A stretch of 39,858 bases of DNA from Mesorhizobium sp. WSM3626 (GCF_000513935.1 NZ_AZUY01000045.1:12920-52777), one strand, 5' to 3'; counted from the first letter of the stretch, positions 15,606 to 24,081 are shown. The notes: generated by a model not told the origin, from the sequence alone. A program made the numbers and translations.

Positions 15606-15675
15606 GTGAACAATGTTCACAAACTCAACATAGCGGCAAATGAACATTGTTCAAGGGAATTCTGAACGCTGTTCA
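15606..15675. promoter_or_regulatory. Three palindromic operators between pspA-like and tetR
   Basis: GTGAACAATGTTCAC (15606-15620, perfect palindrome around one base), TGAACATTGTTCA (15641-15653, perfect) and TGAACGCTGTTCA (15663-15675, arms TGAAC/GTTCA). Centres are 34 and 22 bp apart. The same motif repeated three times in a divergent region next to a TetR gene strongly suggests binding sites of that regulator. Confidence 0.75.
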
Positions 15676-15761
15676 CGATATCCGGCATATGGTAAACGAA
15701 GGGAAGAGTCGGGGGCGAAAAAGCGTGCCGTCGAAGGCTCGCGCATCCAAAAAGGACTGAT

Positions 15762-16403
15762 ATGGCGCTGGACAAGGAAGAGACCGGCGAGCGGGTGCTG
15801 GCCATTGCCGAGACGCTGCTCAACGAAGGCGGCATGGACAATCTGAAGGCCAGGACCATCGCCGAACAGGCGGGCATCTCGGTCGGCTCGGTCTATAATC
15901 TGTTTTCCGATCTCGACGGTGTGCACCGCGCCGTCAACATGCGGCTGCTCGACCGGCTGGGGGTCGCGGGCGCTGCGGCGATGGCCGATCTTGGCAGGCG
16001 CGGCATCACCGACGTGCGCCAACGGCTGATGGCGCTGGCCGGCGCCTATGTTCGCTTCGTCGAGGCGCATCCCGGCAGCTGGCCGGCGCTGCTGGCCTTC
16101 AACAGGCGGCGTTCTGTGCTGACCGAGCCCGACGTCTACGAGGCACGGCTCGACCAGTTGTTCGAGATCATCGCCAGCGTCCTTGCCGATGGCGGCTTCG
16201 ATCTCGACGAGGACACGCGCCGGATCGCCGCGCGAACCCTCTGGTCAAGCGTGCATGGCATCGTGACCAGCGGGTATGCGGGCAGGTCCGTTAGCCGGCA
16301 GGCCGACGAGATCGACCGGCAGATCGAGCTCCTGGTCGCCGTCTTCATCAGGGGGCTGGAACGCGGCGGCACATTCGCGCATGCTGGGCCGACAGCGTCG
16401 TGA
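15762..16403 (+). CDS. TetR/AcrR family transcriptional regulator
   Basis: 213 residues. The N-terminal helix-turn-helix (ERVLAIAETLLNEGGMDNLKARTIAEQAGISVGSVYNLFSDLDGVHRAVN) has the TetR fingerprint with VGSVYNLF at the recognition helix. The C-terminal part is a helical ligand/dimer domain with TAFR-like features (LARTLWSSVHGIVTSG). It is divergent from the pspA-like/yiaA pair across three copies of a TGAACA-n-TGTTCA operator, so it most probably represses both directions. The ligand is unknown. Confidence 0.87.
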   Translation: MALDKEETGERVLAIAETLLNEGGMDNLKARTIAEQAGISVGSVYNLFSDLDGVHRAVNMRLLDRLGVAGAAAMADLGRRGITDVRQRLMALAGAYVRFVEAHPGSWPALLAFNRRRSVLTEPDVYEARLDQLFEIIASVLADGGFDLDEDTRRIAARTLWSSVHGIVTSGYAGRSVSRQADEIDRQIELLVAVFIRGLERGGTFAHAGPTAS

Positions 16404-16447
16404 ATCGCATACCGACGGCGATCGCAGACGGCAAGGAGATTTGAGCG

Positions 16448-16741
16448 ATGTCTTTTCTGAAACGTCTTTTCGGCGGCGGTGGCGGCGAAGCGGCCGAGCC
16501 CGCAAGTGCCGCGCCCGCCAAGCAGGTCGAGCACAAGGGTTTTACGATCAGCGCCACGCCCTACAAGACCGAAGGCCAGTACCAGACCTGCGGCGTCGTC
16601 TCCAAGGAGGTCGATGGCGTGGTGAAGGAGCACAAATTCATCCGTGCCGACCGTTTCGCCGGACTGGACGACGCCGTCGACATCTCGATCAAGAAAGGCA
16701 TCCAGCTCGTCGACGAGCAGGGCGATCGGATTTTCGGGTAG
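16448..16741 (+). CDS. HlyU family protein
   Basis: 97 residues: MSFLKRLFGGGGGE, a low-complexity Ala/Pro stretch, then HKGFTISATPYKTEGQYQTCGVVSKEVDGVVKEHKFIRADRFAGLDDAVDISIKKGIQLVDEQGDRIF, the pattern of the alphaproteobacterial HlyU domain. The family is annotated as a transcriptional activator by name, but this domain lacks a helix-turn-helix and its function is not established. CAAGGAGA precedes the ATG. It follows the TetR gene by 44 bp on the same strand and may be co-transcribed. Confidence 0.82.
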   Translation: MSFLKRLFGGGGGEAAEPASAAPAKQVEHKGFTISATPYKTEGQYQTCGVVSKEVDGVVKEHKFIRADRFAGLDDAVDISIKKGIQLVDEQGDRIFG

Positions 16742-16792
16742 GGTCCAGCCGTCTCCGAAAGAGCGTGGATCGCGCGTGAGGGGGGCTTACAC

Positions 16793-16820
16793 CCTCGAGC
16801 ACTCCGTGAAGCGCTCGAGG
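16793..16820. repeat. Inverted repeat between two convergent genes
   Basis: CCTCGAGC (16793-16800) and GCTCGAGG (16813-16820) are perfect arms around a 12-nt loop between the ends of the HlyU and methyltransferase genes. It lacks a T run. It may be a weak or Rho-assisted terminator. Confidence 0.4.
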
Positions 16821-16850
16821 TCCTTGGCCGGCGTGCCATCCAGGTGGGTA

Positions 16851-17885
16851 TTAGCCGCGCTTTTGGATGACGCCGTAGAGCACGTTGCGATTCTCGCCGA
16901 AGTACACTTGCGCCTCCACGGTGTTGCGGTCGACGCTGGCATTGATGATGTTCCACATGTCGACTTCCGACCGCAGCAGCAGCACCCAGTCCATGAACGT
17001 TTCCCGGTAGCCGGCGTCAGGAGTGCCCTCGGCGTAGTTCGCAAACAGGAATGTCCCGTTCGGCTTCAGCATCTGCAGACAGGTCTTGGCGAGTTTCACG
17101 GCGACGTTGTGCTGAAGGTAGTCGTAAAGCCCGGAGGCATAGATAAGATCGAACTTGCCAAGCTTGTGGCCCCTGGTGAGCACGGTCCGTACCGAGCCGT
17201 CGACGGCCTCGACCGCGGTGCCTTGGAAATCGCGCGCGATCAGTCCGACGCTCTGGGGATCCTGGTCGAGCGCGACCCAGCGCTTGAGGCCGCCCTCGGC
17301 CAATGCGGCCGAACGGTTCGCTTCGCGCAGATGGCCGGCCGCGATAGCCAGGACTTCGGTTTCCGGTCCATTCTTGGCCGCGGTCTCATCGACATAGCGG
17401 GTCAGCAGATCGCGGCGCTCCCGTGCCGCGACGCATGACGGCACGTTCTGGGTATGGCTGTAAAGCGCCTTGCCGATCTCCGAGGCGTTCGCCACGCTCT
17501 CAGCCACGTGCGGGTCACAATAGATGTAGTCGAGCAACTGCGCGTCGCCGGAATAACCCCTGGGCTTGGTGAAGGACCAATGCGTCAGCGGATCCTCGAG
17601 AAAGTACTTCTGGATCGGGTGGTTCTGCGCCACCGGTATCAAGGCTTGCCACACGTCGGGATGAACCTTGGCACGCAACGCGTTGAGAAGCGACAGCAGC
17701 CGGCGAACGATCTCGGCGGGAAATTTTTGCTGCTCGACCTGTTGTTGTGTCGCGTGGAGGATGAGCGCCAGCTCCGCGCGAGCGGTTTCGAACGCTTCGC
17801 CATGATGCTCGGGCTTTCCTCGACGGAGACCACTGGCAATTGCCTCCGCAGTAATCAGACTCTGGCCATCAAAGACAGTTTGCAC
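16851..17885 (-). CDS. Class I SAM-dependent methyltransferase
   Basis: 344 residues. The N-terminal ~110 residues are helical. A conserved block, YFLEDPLTHWSFTKPRGYSGDAQLLDYIY, leads into a Rossmann-like methyltransferase core: motif I VLAIAAGHLREA (about 175-187), an acidic end of strand 2 (VALDQDP) and motif IV FDLIYASGLYDYL. The PRGYSGDA block recurs in a bacterial family of large methyltransferases, some linked to fatty-acid methyl ester signals. That link is from memory and unproven here. The GTG start at 17885 has GGAG seven bases upstream. Divergent from the GGDEF-EAL gene across a CtrA-like box. Confidence 0.75.
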   Translation of the reverse strand: MQTVFDGQSLITAEAIASGLRRGKPEHHGEAFETARAELALILHATQQQVEQQKFPAEIVRRLLSLLNALRAKVHPDVWQALIPVAQNHPIQKYFLEDPLTHWSFTKPRGYSGDAQLLDYIYCDPHVAESVANASEIGKALYSHTQNVPSCVAARERRDLLTRYVDETAAKNGPETEVLAIAAGHLREANRSAALAEGGLKRWVALDQDPQSVGLIARDFQGTAVEAVDGSVRTVLTRGHKLGKFDLIYASGLYDYLQHNVAVKLAKTCLQMLKPNGTFLFANYAEGTPDAGYRETFMDWVLLLRSEVDMWNIINASVDRNTVEAQVYFGENRNVLYGVIQKRG

Positions 17886-17900
17886 ACCAAGACTCCATAG

Positions 17901-17916
17901 TTAACAGTCAGTTAAC
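17901..17916. promoter_or_regulatory. Candidate CtrA box between methyltransferase and GGDEF-EAL genes
   Basis: TTAACAGTCAGTTAAC: TTAA (17901-17904), seven bases, TTAAC (17912-17916), a perfect match to the CtrA consensus TTAA-N7-TTAAC. It lies 15 bp before the methyltransferase start and about 145 bp before the GGDEF-EAL gene. A further lone TTAAC is at 18037-18041. Confidence 0.5.
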
Positions 17917-18060
17917 TTATTGCTTAGAATATTCGAATTGCCAATGTCGGGTCGCGGGCATTTTATCGGTATGATTAATTTCCCGCTAACCATGTCAATT
18001 CTTTGGGTTTTTTAAGGAGGGGATTCCGGGTTCGAGTTAACGGAAACTTGTCCTGCGTCA

Positions 18061-20178
18061 TTGCATTTGATCGCGCGGCAAGTGATGTCGCGCCCAAGGA
18101 GTCGGTCTGCGTTGGGGGCAGAAGCTGCAAAAGAATTCGGAACGCGAGATGCCCTTCAGCCGGGATTTGTCGTGAACGAACGCGCGTCATCCAGAGTGGC
18201 CGATGCGGTCGATTCGGAACCGCACGATCCCCGCCAGGAGCTGGGGGCGGCTGAACTTCGCATCCTTTACCGTACGGAAGCCCAGGCGAAACGAAGGAAG
18301 GAAGCCAGGCCAGGCCTTTGGATCGCCGTCGTCATCTATGTCTTGTTTTCGGTATCGGATCTGCTGCTGATACCGGATGTGGCCGCCCTTACGATCACGG
18401 CCCGCTTCGCTGTCGGACTGACCGCATTGTTGGTCCTTGAAGCACAGCTTCGCCGGGGAGCCGCCACGGACTGGCTTGACGTAACCTGCGCCGCGGCCAT
18501 CATCTTCGGCTATATCGGCTGGCTTTACCCCGCCTCCATGGGGGCGAACAAGGAAACCGTCGCCTATTATATGGTCTTCGGCACCATTTTCATGATGAGT
18601 GCCAATCTCTTCTTCACGTTCCGGTTCAAAGTCTCGATCATAACGTCGACTATAATCTTGTGCATCTTGTATGTGGTGAACTACTTTCTACCCGCTTCGC
18701 TGGCATACAAGATGGTCTTTGGCACTTTCTACGTTTCGTGCTTCACGTTCACATCCTATGTGAACTGGAAGCTGAACGAAGAGCGCTACAACGTCTTCCT
18801 CAACGCGCTGGAAGCCAAGATCCAGCACAATGAGGCCACCGAGCGCGGCAAGGCCCTGCTCAGGCTGTCGCGGACAGATCCGCTTACAGGCCTGGAGAAC
18901 CGGCGCGCCATCGACGAGAAACTGCGCGACTACTGGAATGACTGGCAAAAGCTTGGCCATGGTTTTGCGGCGATCCTCATCGACGTCGACTTCTTCAAGA
19001 AGTTCAACGATTGCTATGGCCATCAGGAGGGTGACCGTTGCCTGATCCAGGTCGCCGAGGCGCTCAGCGACCTGATCAAGCAATATGATGGCTCCATCGG
19101 CCGCTATGGTGGGGAGGAATTCATCGTCCTGGCTCGCATGGGCAGGAAAGACCAGGTCGCGGATCTCGCGGAAGCCATTTGCCGCACGGTCGAGAATCTG
19201 GCGATCGCGCACGAGTTGCGGCGGGATGGCATCGCGATCGTGACGGCGAGCGTAGGCGCGGCATTCACCAGGAAGCAGACCGCCGCCAAGCTGGAGAAGA
19301 TCATCCACGAGGCCGATCGAGCGCTCTATCTGGCAAAGGCCGGCGGCCGAAATTGTGTCCGGCTGTTCGATCCGACCGATCCCCAGAGCAGCGACGAGAG
19401 CGAGAACCTCGCGGCTTTGCTGAAGATCGCGATCGGCCAGGATCTCGTTTCGCTTGTCTATCAGCCCATCCAGGACGTCGCGTCGGGCCGGGTCGAGGCC
19501 GTGGAGGCGCTGATGCGTCTCAAGATGCTCGACGGAACCCTGGTTCCGCCGAGCCTGTTCATTCCCGTCGCTGAGCGAACCGGCGCCATCCTCGAACTCG
19601 GGCGTTGGGCAATAAGGACCGTGTGCGCCGAACTCCTGGCGCAGGATCACGTGCGCGTCGTCAGCGTCAACGTCTCGCCGATCCAGCTCAAGACGCCCGG
19701 CTTCGCGACATCGGTCGCGACCATTCTGGGCGAGACCGGCGTGACCGGCAACCGGCTGGCCTTCGAGATCACCGAGGGACTGGAGATGGAGATGCACTCC
19801 GACATCCTGCGCTGCATAAGCGATCTGAAGCTGCTCGGAATCAGAATATGGCTCGATGATTTCGGGACGGGCTTCGCCGGCCTTTCATGGCTTCGTCTCA
19901 TCGATTTCGATACGGTCAAGATCGACCGTTCGTTTCTCCACGACTGCGGCACCCCCAAGGGCATGGCGATGCTGCAGGATATCATCGCGCTGGTCAGAAA
20001 TCGCGGCCACAAAATCCTGGTCGAAGGGGTGGAGACCGAAGAGCAGATGCTCCTCATGCGCCAGTTTGGCATCGACAAAGTCCAGGGCTTTCATGTCGGC
20101 CGCCCGGCTCCGGCCGCGAATTTCCAGACCAAACGGGCCATTCAGAAGCGGCCGTTCACGGTTCTCAAGTCGGCGTGA
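18061..20178 (+). CDS. Membrane-bound GGDEF-EAL protein (cyclic-di-GMP turnover)
   Basis: Up to 705 residues. After a polar N-terminus come about six membrane segments (about 85-235). Next is a GGDEF domain with RYGGEEF (about residue 350), a form that allows diguanylate cyclase activity. The EAL domain retains EAL itself (VEALMRL), NVSPIQL, EITEG, WLDDFGTGFAGL, KIDRSFL and EGVETEEQ, so phosphodiesterase activity is also expected. The start is uncertain: TTG at 18061, ATG at 18085 and GTG at 18172 are in frame and none has a good ribosome site. A strong AAGGAGGGG at 18014-18021 has no start codon at proper distance. Confidence 0.88.
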   Translation: MHLIARQVMSRPRSRSALGAEAAKEFGTRDALQPGFVVNERASSRVADAVDSEPHDPRQELGAAELRILYRTEAQAKRRKEARPGLWIAVVIYVLFSVSDLLLIPDVAALTITARFAVGLTALLVLEAQLRRGAATDWLDVTCAAAIIFGYIGWLYPASMGANKETVAYYMVFGTIFMMSANLFFTFRFKVSIITSTIILCILYVVNYFLPASLAYKMVFGTFYVSCFTFTSYVNWKLNEERYNVFLNALEAKIQHNEATERGKALLRLSRTDPLTGLENRRAIDEKLRDYWNDWQKLGHGFAAILIDVDFFKKFNDCYGHQEGDRCLIQVAEALSDLIKQYDGSIGRYGGEEFIVLARMGRKDQVADLAEAICRTVENLAIAHELRRDGIAIVTASVGAAFTRKQTAAKLEKIIHEADRALYLAKAGGRNCVRLFDPTDPQSSDESENLAALLKIAIGQDLVSLVYQPIQDVASGRVEAVEALMRLKMLDGTLVPPSLFIPVAERTGAILELGRWAIRTVCAELLAQDHVRVVSVNVSPIQLKTPGFATSVATILGETGVTGNRLAFEITEGLEMEMHSDILRCISDLKLLGIRIWLDDFGTGFAGLSWLRLIDFDTVKIDRSFLHDCGTPKGMAMLQDIIALVRNRGHKILVEGVETEEQMLLMRQFGIDKVQGFHVGRPAPAANFQTKRAIQKRPFTVLKSA

Positions 20179-20194
20179 CGCCGAAGCAGGCGGT

Positions 20195-20228
20195 GGCTTG
20201 ACCGGCCATGGCCCGTCAAGCCCGTTTG
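20195..20228 (+). terminator. Terminator-like hairpin after the GGDEF-EAL gene
   Basis: GGCTTGAC (20195-20202) pairs with GTCAAGCC (20215-20222). After a C/C mismatch, GGCC pairs with GGCC inside. It is followed by the T-rich CGTTTGTT and sits 17 bp after the stop. Confidence 0.65.
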
Positions 20229-20317
20229 TTATCTGGCCACGATTGCCGTCCGGCCGTGTCTCCTCATTTTATGCAGGTCGTTATCCCGGAACCGAGGACA
20301 CTTCCGGGCGACATGCA

Positions 20318-21520
20318 TTATGCCGTCTGCAACACCGTGCGTGGCAGCGGCGGGAAGGCGATGGCTATGCCCGCGGCACCCAGGCCGATGAGAGCCGAGC
20401 CGATGAACAGCCAATGGTAGCTGGCATAGGCGTCGAAGATCATGCCGCCGGCAAGCGGCCCCAGCGCCATGCCGAGGCTGGAGAGCATGGTGGCGGCGCC
20501 GAATACGGTGCCGAGAATGCGCTGGCCGAAATATTCGCGCGCCAGCACGGCGTAGAGCGGCATGACGCCGCCATAGGTGGCGCCGAAGATGACGGCCAGC
20601 ATATAGAACTGGTCGAGCTGGCTGATCGAGAGATAGGCGGCAATGACGATCGCCTGGATCGCCAGCCCCGCGATCAGCACCGGCTTGACGCCCAGCCTGT
20701 CGGCCAGCACGCCGTAGAGCAGCCGGCCGCCGAGGCCAGCCAGACCCTCGACACTGTAGATGGAGACAGCGGCCATCGGGGCGACGCCGCACAGCATGGC
20801 ATAGCTGACCATGTGGAAGATCGGGCCGGAATGGGCCGCGCAACAGGCGAAGAAGGTTAGCCCCAGCACGATGAATTGCGGCGAGCGCAGCGCCTGCCCG
20901 ACCGTCAGGCCGGCGCCTTCGGCGACTGGTGCCGCGGCCGCACCGGAGGCGGCGGGTTTCGGCGGCTGGCGCACCAGAAGGACGGCGGGCAGCAGGAGCA
21001 CCCAGGCCAGGAGGCCGATGTCGAACATGGCGGCGCGCCATTCATAGGCCGAGATCAGCCAGCGCGCGAAAGGCGAGATCGTCATCGGCGCCACGCCCAT
21101 GCCGGCCGAGACCAGCGATACCGCCAGCCCGCGATTGGTGTCGAACCAGCCTGATGTCAGCGCGATCATCGGTGCGAAAAAGGCGCTGGCCGCGAGCCCG
21201 ACGAGCACGCCATAGGTGATCTGGAAGGTGAGAAGCGAACCGGCGCGGCTTGCCAGCACCAGCGCCAGCCCGAGCAGCACGGCGCCGATCGTGACGACGA
21301 TGCGGGCGCCGAACCGGTCGGACAGGGCGCCCCAGGCGAAGCCGCCGAGGCCCATCACCAGGAAGTTGAGCGTCATGGCGCTCGAAATGCCCGCGCGCGA
21401 CCAGTGGGTGTCGATCGCCATGGGTTCAAGGAAAATCGCCAGCGAAAACATCGTGCCGATGGCGACACAGGACATCAGCGCGCCAGCCGCGACGATGACC
21501 CAACGGTAGGAATGGTTCAT
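20318..21520 (-). CDS. MFS transporter (monocarboxylate/OFA-like)
   Basis: 400 residues with 12 predicted membrane segments. The first helix begins MNHSYRWVIVAAGALMSCVAIGTMFSLAIFLEPMA, and motif A (GALSDRFGARIVV) lies after helix 2. The overall pattern (FSLAIFLEPM, WSRAGISSAMTLNFLVMGLGGF) is that of the oxalate/formate and monocarboxylate branch of the MFS. Substrate unknown. The ATG at 21520 is preceded by GGGAGAA; a longer frame to 21598 has no ribosome site. It is the next gene downstream of an Lrp-type gene on the same strand, 171 bp away. Confidence 0.85.
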   Translation of the reverse strand: MNHSYRWVIVAAGALMSCVAIGTMFSLAIFLEPMAIDTHWSRAGISSAMTLNFLVMGLGGFAWGALSDRFGARIVVTIGAVLLGLALVLASRAGSLLTFQITYGVLVGLAASAFFAPMIALTSGWFDTNRGLAVSLVSAGMGVAPMTISPFARWLISAYEWRAAMFDIGLLAWVLLLPAVLLVRQPPKPAASGAAAAPVAEGAGLTVGQALRSPQFIVLGLTFFACCAAHSGPIFHMVSYAMLCGVAPMAAVSIYSVEGLAGLGGRLLYGVLADRLGVKPVLIAGLAIQAIVIAAYLSISQLDQFYMLAVIFGATYGGVMPLYAVLAREYFGQRILGTVFGAATMLSSLGMALGPLAGGMIFDAYASYHWLFIGSALIGLGAAGIAIAFPPLPRTVLQTA

Positions 21521-21691
21521 GTTTCTTCTCCCAGCCGGGAACAGGATCGATCTTTCGACGCCGCCCGGCAATTCCGGTTGCGTCCCAAGGACGTTCAAGG
21601 CGTGCTCGGATCGACATTCCAGATGGAAATTTTCATAGGTCCAGGGGATAGCCTGCGCCTCGTCAAATGCGCTGGGAGATATTTCAAAGGC

Positions 21692-22165
21692 TCAGATCGG
21701 CAGTTCCGATGTGTACTTGATCGTCCAGCTGGGAACGTCGGTCTTGACGTTCTGCACGCCTTTGATGCGGCTCAGATGCTCCGACTGGAAACGGCGATAG
21801 TCGTTGACATCAGCCGCCACCACGCGCACCAGGGCGTCGCAGTCGCCCAGCATGAGATAGCATTCCATCACTTGCGGCAGCTTGGCCACCTCGGTGGCGA
21901 AGTGCTCGATCGTGTCCTCGTCCTGCGTCTTCAGCCAGATCCGGGTGAAGAAGGTGAGGCCCTTGTCGATGCTGGCCGGATTGAGCACGGCGACATAGCG
22001 GTCGATGACGCCTGCTTCCTCCAGGAGCTTGACGCGCCGCAGGCAAGGCGAGGGCGACAGGCCGACCTCATTGGCCAGATCATTGTTGGCCATGCGGCCG
22101 TCGCGCTGCAGTGCCCGCAGGATGCGCTTGTCGATGTCGTCGAGCTTCATGGCGTTGAATTCCAT
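21692..22165 (-). CDS. Lrp/AsnC family transcriptional regulator
   Basis: About 157 residues: the N-terminal helix-turn-helix (LDDIDKRILRALQRDGRMANNDLANEVGLSPSPCLRRVKLLEEAGVIDRYVAVLNP) is typical Lrp, and the C-terminal RAM domain (VMECYLMLGDCDALVRVVAADVNDYRRF) binds amino acids. ATGs at 22186, 22165 and 22150 are all in frame; I take 22165, with AGGAAA just upstream, but 22150 is equally possible. It is divergent from azlCD, so it very probably regulates this branched-chain amino-acid exporter. Confidence 0.85.
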   Translation of the reverse strand: MEFNAMKLDDIDKRILRALQRDGRMANNDLANEVGLSPSPCLRRVKLLEEAGVIDRYVAVLNPASIDKGLTFFTRIWLKTQDEDTIEHFATEVAKLPQVMECYLMLGDCDALVRVVAADVNDYRRFQSEHLSRIKGVQNVKTDVPSWTIKYTSELPI

Positions 22166-22202
22166 TTTCCTGCGGATATGTGACATTCAATGCCAAAATT
22201 TA

Positions 22203-22223
22203 GCGAAAGACAACAATCTTCGC
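22203..22223. promoter_or_regulatory. Inverted repeat in the lrp-azlC intergenic region
   Basis: GCGAA (22203-22207) and TTCGC (22219-22223) are perfect arms with an AT-rich 11-bp spacer, in the middle of the divergent region. It is a candidate operator of the Lrp-type product. Confidence 0.4.
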
Positions 22224-22321
22224 AACCAAATTGCGGGGAGGTGTAGGTATGTTTCGCCCCTGACATCACGAAATTTCCAAACGCAGGGCAGGGCGGCTGC
22301 GAGGCCGGCCTATGGCAGACC

Positions 22322-23056
22322 ATGAGCATTTCACAGGCAGTCGAGGCAGCCGGCAATGGTTCGGAATCCGAGTTCCGCCGTGGTGTGATGTCCTGCGCGC
22401 CGGTGCTGCTCGGCACCATTCCCTACGCGCTGGTGCTTGGCGCCCAGGCCACGCAGAAGGGGCTGAGCACGGTCGAGTTATCCCTGATGACCGGCCTGAA
22501 CTTCGCCGGCGGTTCGGAATTCGCGGCGATCCAGTTATGGACGTCGCCGCCGCACATCCTGCTCATCGTCGCCATCACCTTCCTGGTCAACAGCCGTCAT
22601 CTACTGATGGGGGCGGCGCTCGCGCCGTTCCTGCGCGAGCTACCGCGGCGCAAGGTTTTCCCGGCACTGTTCTTCATGTGCGACGAAAGCTGGGCACTTG
22701 GCCTGGCCGATGCCAAACAGCGTGCCGCCGCGGGCATCGGCCCGGCCTTCAGCCCGCGCTATTATATGGGCGCGGCGCTGGCGATGTATCTCACCTGGGT
22801 AGCCTTCACGACGCTCGGCGCCTTGCTCGGCCCGATGCTGGGCGATGTCGGGACCTATGGTTTCGACATGGCGTTTCCGGCCGTCTTCCTGGTGCTGATG
22901 CGCGGCATGTGGAAAGGCTTTGCCGCCGCGCGACCGTGGCTCGTCAGCCTGGCAGTCGCCGCGCTTGTCTATCTCTTCGTTCCCGGCGCCTGGTATGTCG
23001 CGGCGGGTGCTGTGTCGGGGCTGGTCGCGGCCTGGTTGCTGGCAGGTGATGCATGA
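22322..23056 (+). CDS. azlC: Branched-chain amino-acid exporter large subunit AzlC
   Basis: 244 residues with about 7-8 membrane segments and the AzlC signatures near the N-terminus (EFRRGVMSCAPVLLGTIPYALVLGAQA, FAGGSEFAAIQLW) and in the middle (VNSRHLLMGAALAPFLRELP). AzlC with AzlD forms the inner-membrane exporter for branched-chain and related amino acids (the YgaZH system of E. coli). The final four bases overlap the azlD start (ATGA). It lies divergent from an Lrp-type regulator that probably senses the exported amino acids. Confidence 0.88.
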   Translation: MSISQAVEAAGNGSESEFRRGVMSCAPVLLGTIPYALVLGAQATQKGLSTVELSLMTGLNFAGGSEFAAIQLWTSPPHILLIVAITFLVNSRHLLMGAALAPFLRELPRRKVFPALFFMCDESWALGLADAKQRAAAGIGPAFSPRYYMGAALAMYLTWVAFTTLGALLGPMLGDVGTYGFDMAFPAVFLVLMRGMWKGFAAARPWLVSLAVAALVYLFVPGAWYVAAGAVSGLVAAWLLAGDA

Positions 23057-23352
23057 TCGACATGACAACCCTTCTCACCATCGTGCTGATGGCCGGCGTC
23101 ACCTATCTGACGCGGGTCGGCGGCTATGTCGTGCTGCGCAACCGCGTGCTCAGCACCCGCGCCACGGCGGTGATGGAGGCAGCGCCCGGCTGCGTGCTGA
23201 TCTCTATCATCGCGCCGGCCTTCGTGTCGCGGAATCCGGCTGATCTTGCGGCATTGGCCATCACGCTGGCGGCGGCAACGCGGCTTTCCATGCTGCCGAC
23301 CGTGCTGATCGGGGTCGCTTCGGCCGGCCTCTTGCGGCATCTGATCGGCTGA
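23053..23352 (+). CDS. azlD: Branched-chain amino-acid exporter small subunit AzlD
   Basis: 99 residues with three to four membrane helices, in the AzlD pattern (LLTIVLMAGVTYLTRVGGYVVL, MEAAPGCVLISIIAPAF, LAITLAAATRLSMLPTVLIGVASAGLLR). It is the partner of AzlC. Its ATG overlaps the azlC stop by 4 nt, indicating translational coupling and equimolar production. Confidence 0.87.
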   Translation: MIDMTTLLTIVLMAGVTYLTRVGGYVVLRNRVLSTRATAVMEAAPGCVLISIIAPAFVSRNPADLAALAITLAAATRLSMLPTVLIGVASAGLLRHLIG

Positions 23353-23356
23353 AACG

Positions 23357-23384
23357 AAAAGGCAGGCGCGAACGCCTGCCTTCG
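23357..23384. terminator. Terminator between azlD and azoR
   Basis: GGCAGGCG (23361-23368) pairs with CGCCTGCC (23373-23380) around CGAA, extended by AA/TT. On the minus strand it is followed by TTTTCGTTTC, so it serves azoR best, and azlD more weakly. Confidence 0.8.
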
Positions 23385-23404
23385 AGTTCAGATGATCGAG
23401 AGCC

Positions 23405-24037
23405 TTACGCGGCAGCAGCAGCCTGCTGGCTGGCCACGACGGCGTCGACCTTGGCGGTCGCGTTGGCGAGCGCGGCAGTGACCGCGTCCGGGCCCATGCC
23501 AACGCCTTCGATGCGGATGACATCGACATCGGTCATGCCGAGGAAGCCGAGCACGCCGCGCAGATACGGAATGGCGTGATCGAACTGCACGGCCGCGCCC
23601 TCGGAATAGATGCCGCCCGAAGCCAGCACGATATAGACCTTCTTGCCGGTGACGAGGCCCTTGGGACCATTCTCGCCATAGGCAAAGCTCCGGCCGGAGC
23701 GGGCGATGTGGTCGACCCAGGACTTCAGTGTCGAGGAGATGTTGAAGTTGATGAAGCCGGTGGCGAGGATCACCGTGTCGGCAGCAAACAGTTCATCCAG
23801 CACCGCGTCCGAAACGCCCACCACCTCGGCCTGGCGCGGGGTGCGGGCATCGGCCGGCGTGTAGATGCCGGTCGCATAGTCGGCATCGATGTGCGGCAGC
23901 GGGTTGGCGACGAGATCGCGCACGACCAGGGTGTTCGATGGGTCGGCGGCGAGAAGCTTCTGAGCGAATTCAGTTGCAATGCGGGTCGAGTGCGAGGCAG
24001 CGCCGCGGGGGCTCGAGGTAACAAGAAGAATGGACAT
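23405..24037 (-). CDS. azoR: FMN-dependent NADH-azoreductase
   Basis: 210 residues with a flavodoxin-like fold: phosphate-binding N-terminal loop (LLVTSSPRGAASHSTRIATEFAQKL), a middle block (DTVILATGFINFNISSTLKSWVDHIARSGRSFAYGENGPKGL) and LASGGIYSEG, all typical of AzoR/AcpD enzymes that reduce quinones and azo compounds with NADH via FMN. The ATG at 24037 has GGAGAG seven bases upstream. It lies divergent from a LysR regulator, the usual control arrangement. Confidence 0.88.
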   Translation of the reverse strand: MSILLVTSSPRGAASHSTRIATEFAQKLLAADPSNTLVVRDLVANPLPHIDADYATGIYTPADARTPRQAEVVGVSDAVLDELFAADTVILATGFINFNISSTLKSWVDHIARSGRSFAYGENGPKGLVTGKKVYIVLASGGIYSEGAAVQFDHAIPYLRGVLGFLGMTDVDVIRIEGVGMGPDAVTAALANATAKVDAVVASQQAAAAA

Positions 24038-24081
24038 GGCGGGTCTCTCCAGTTGAATGAATTGTCCCGACATATATGGGC

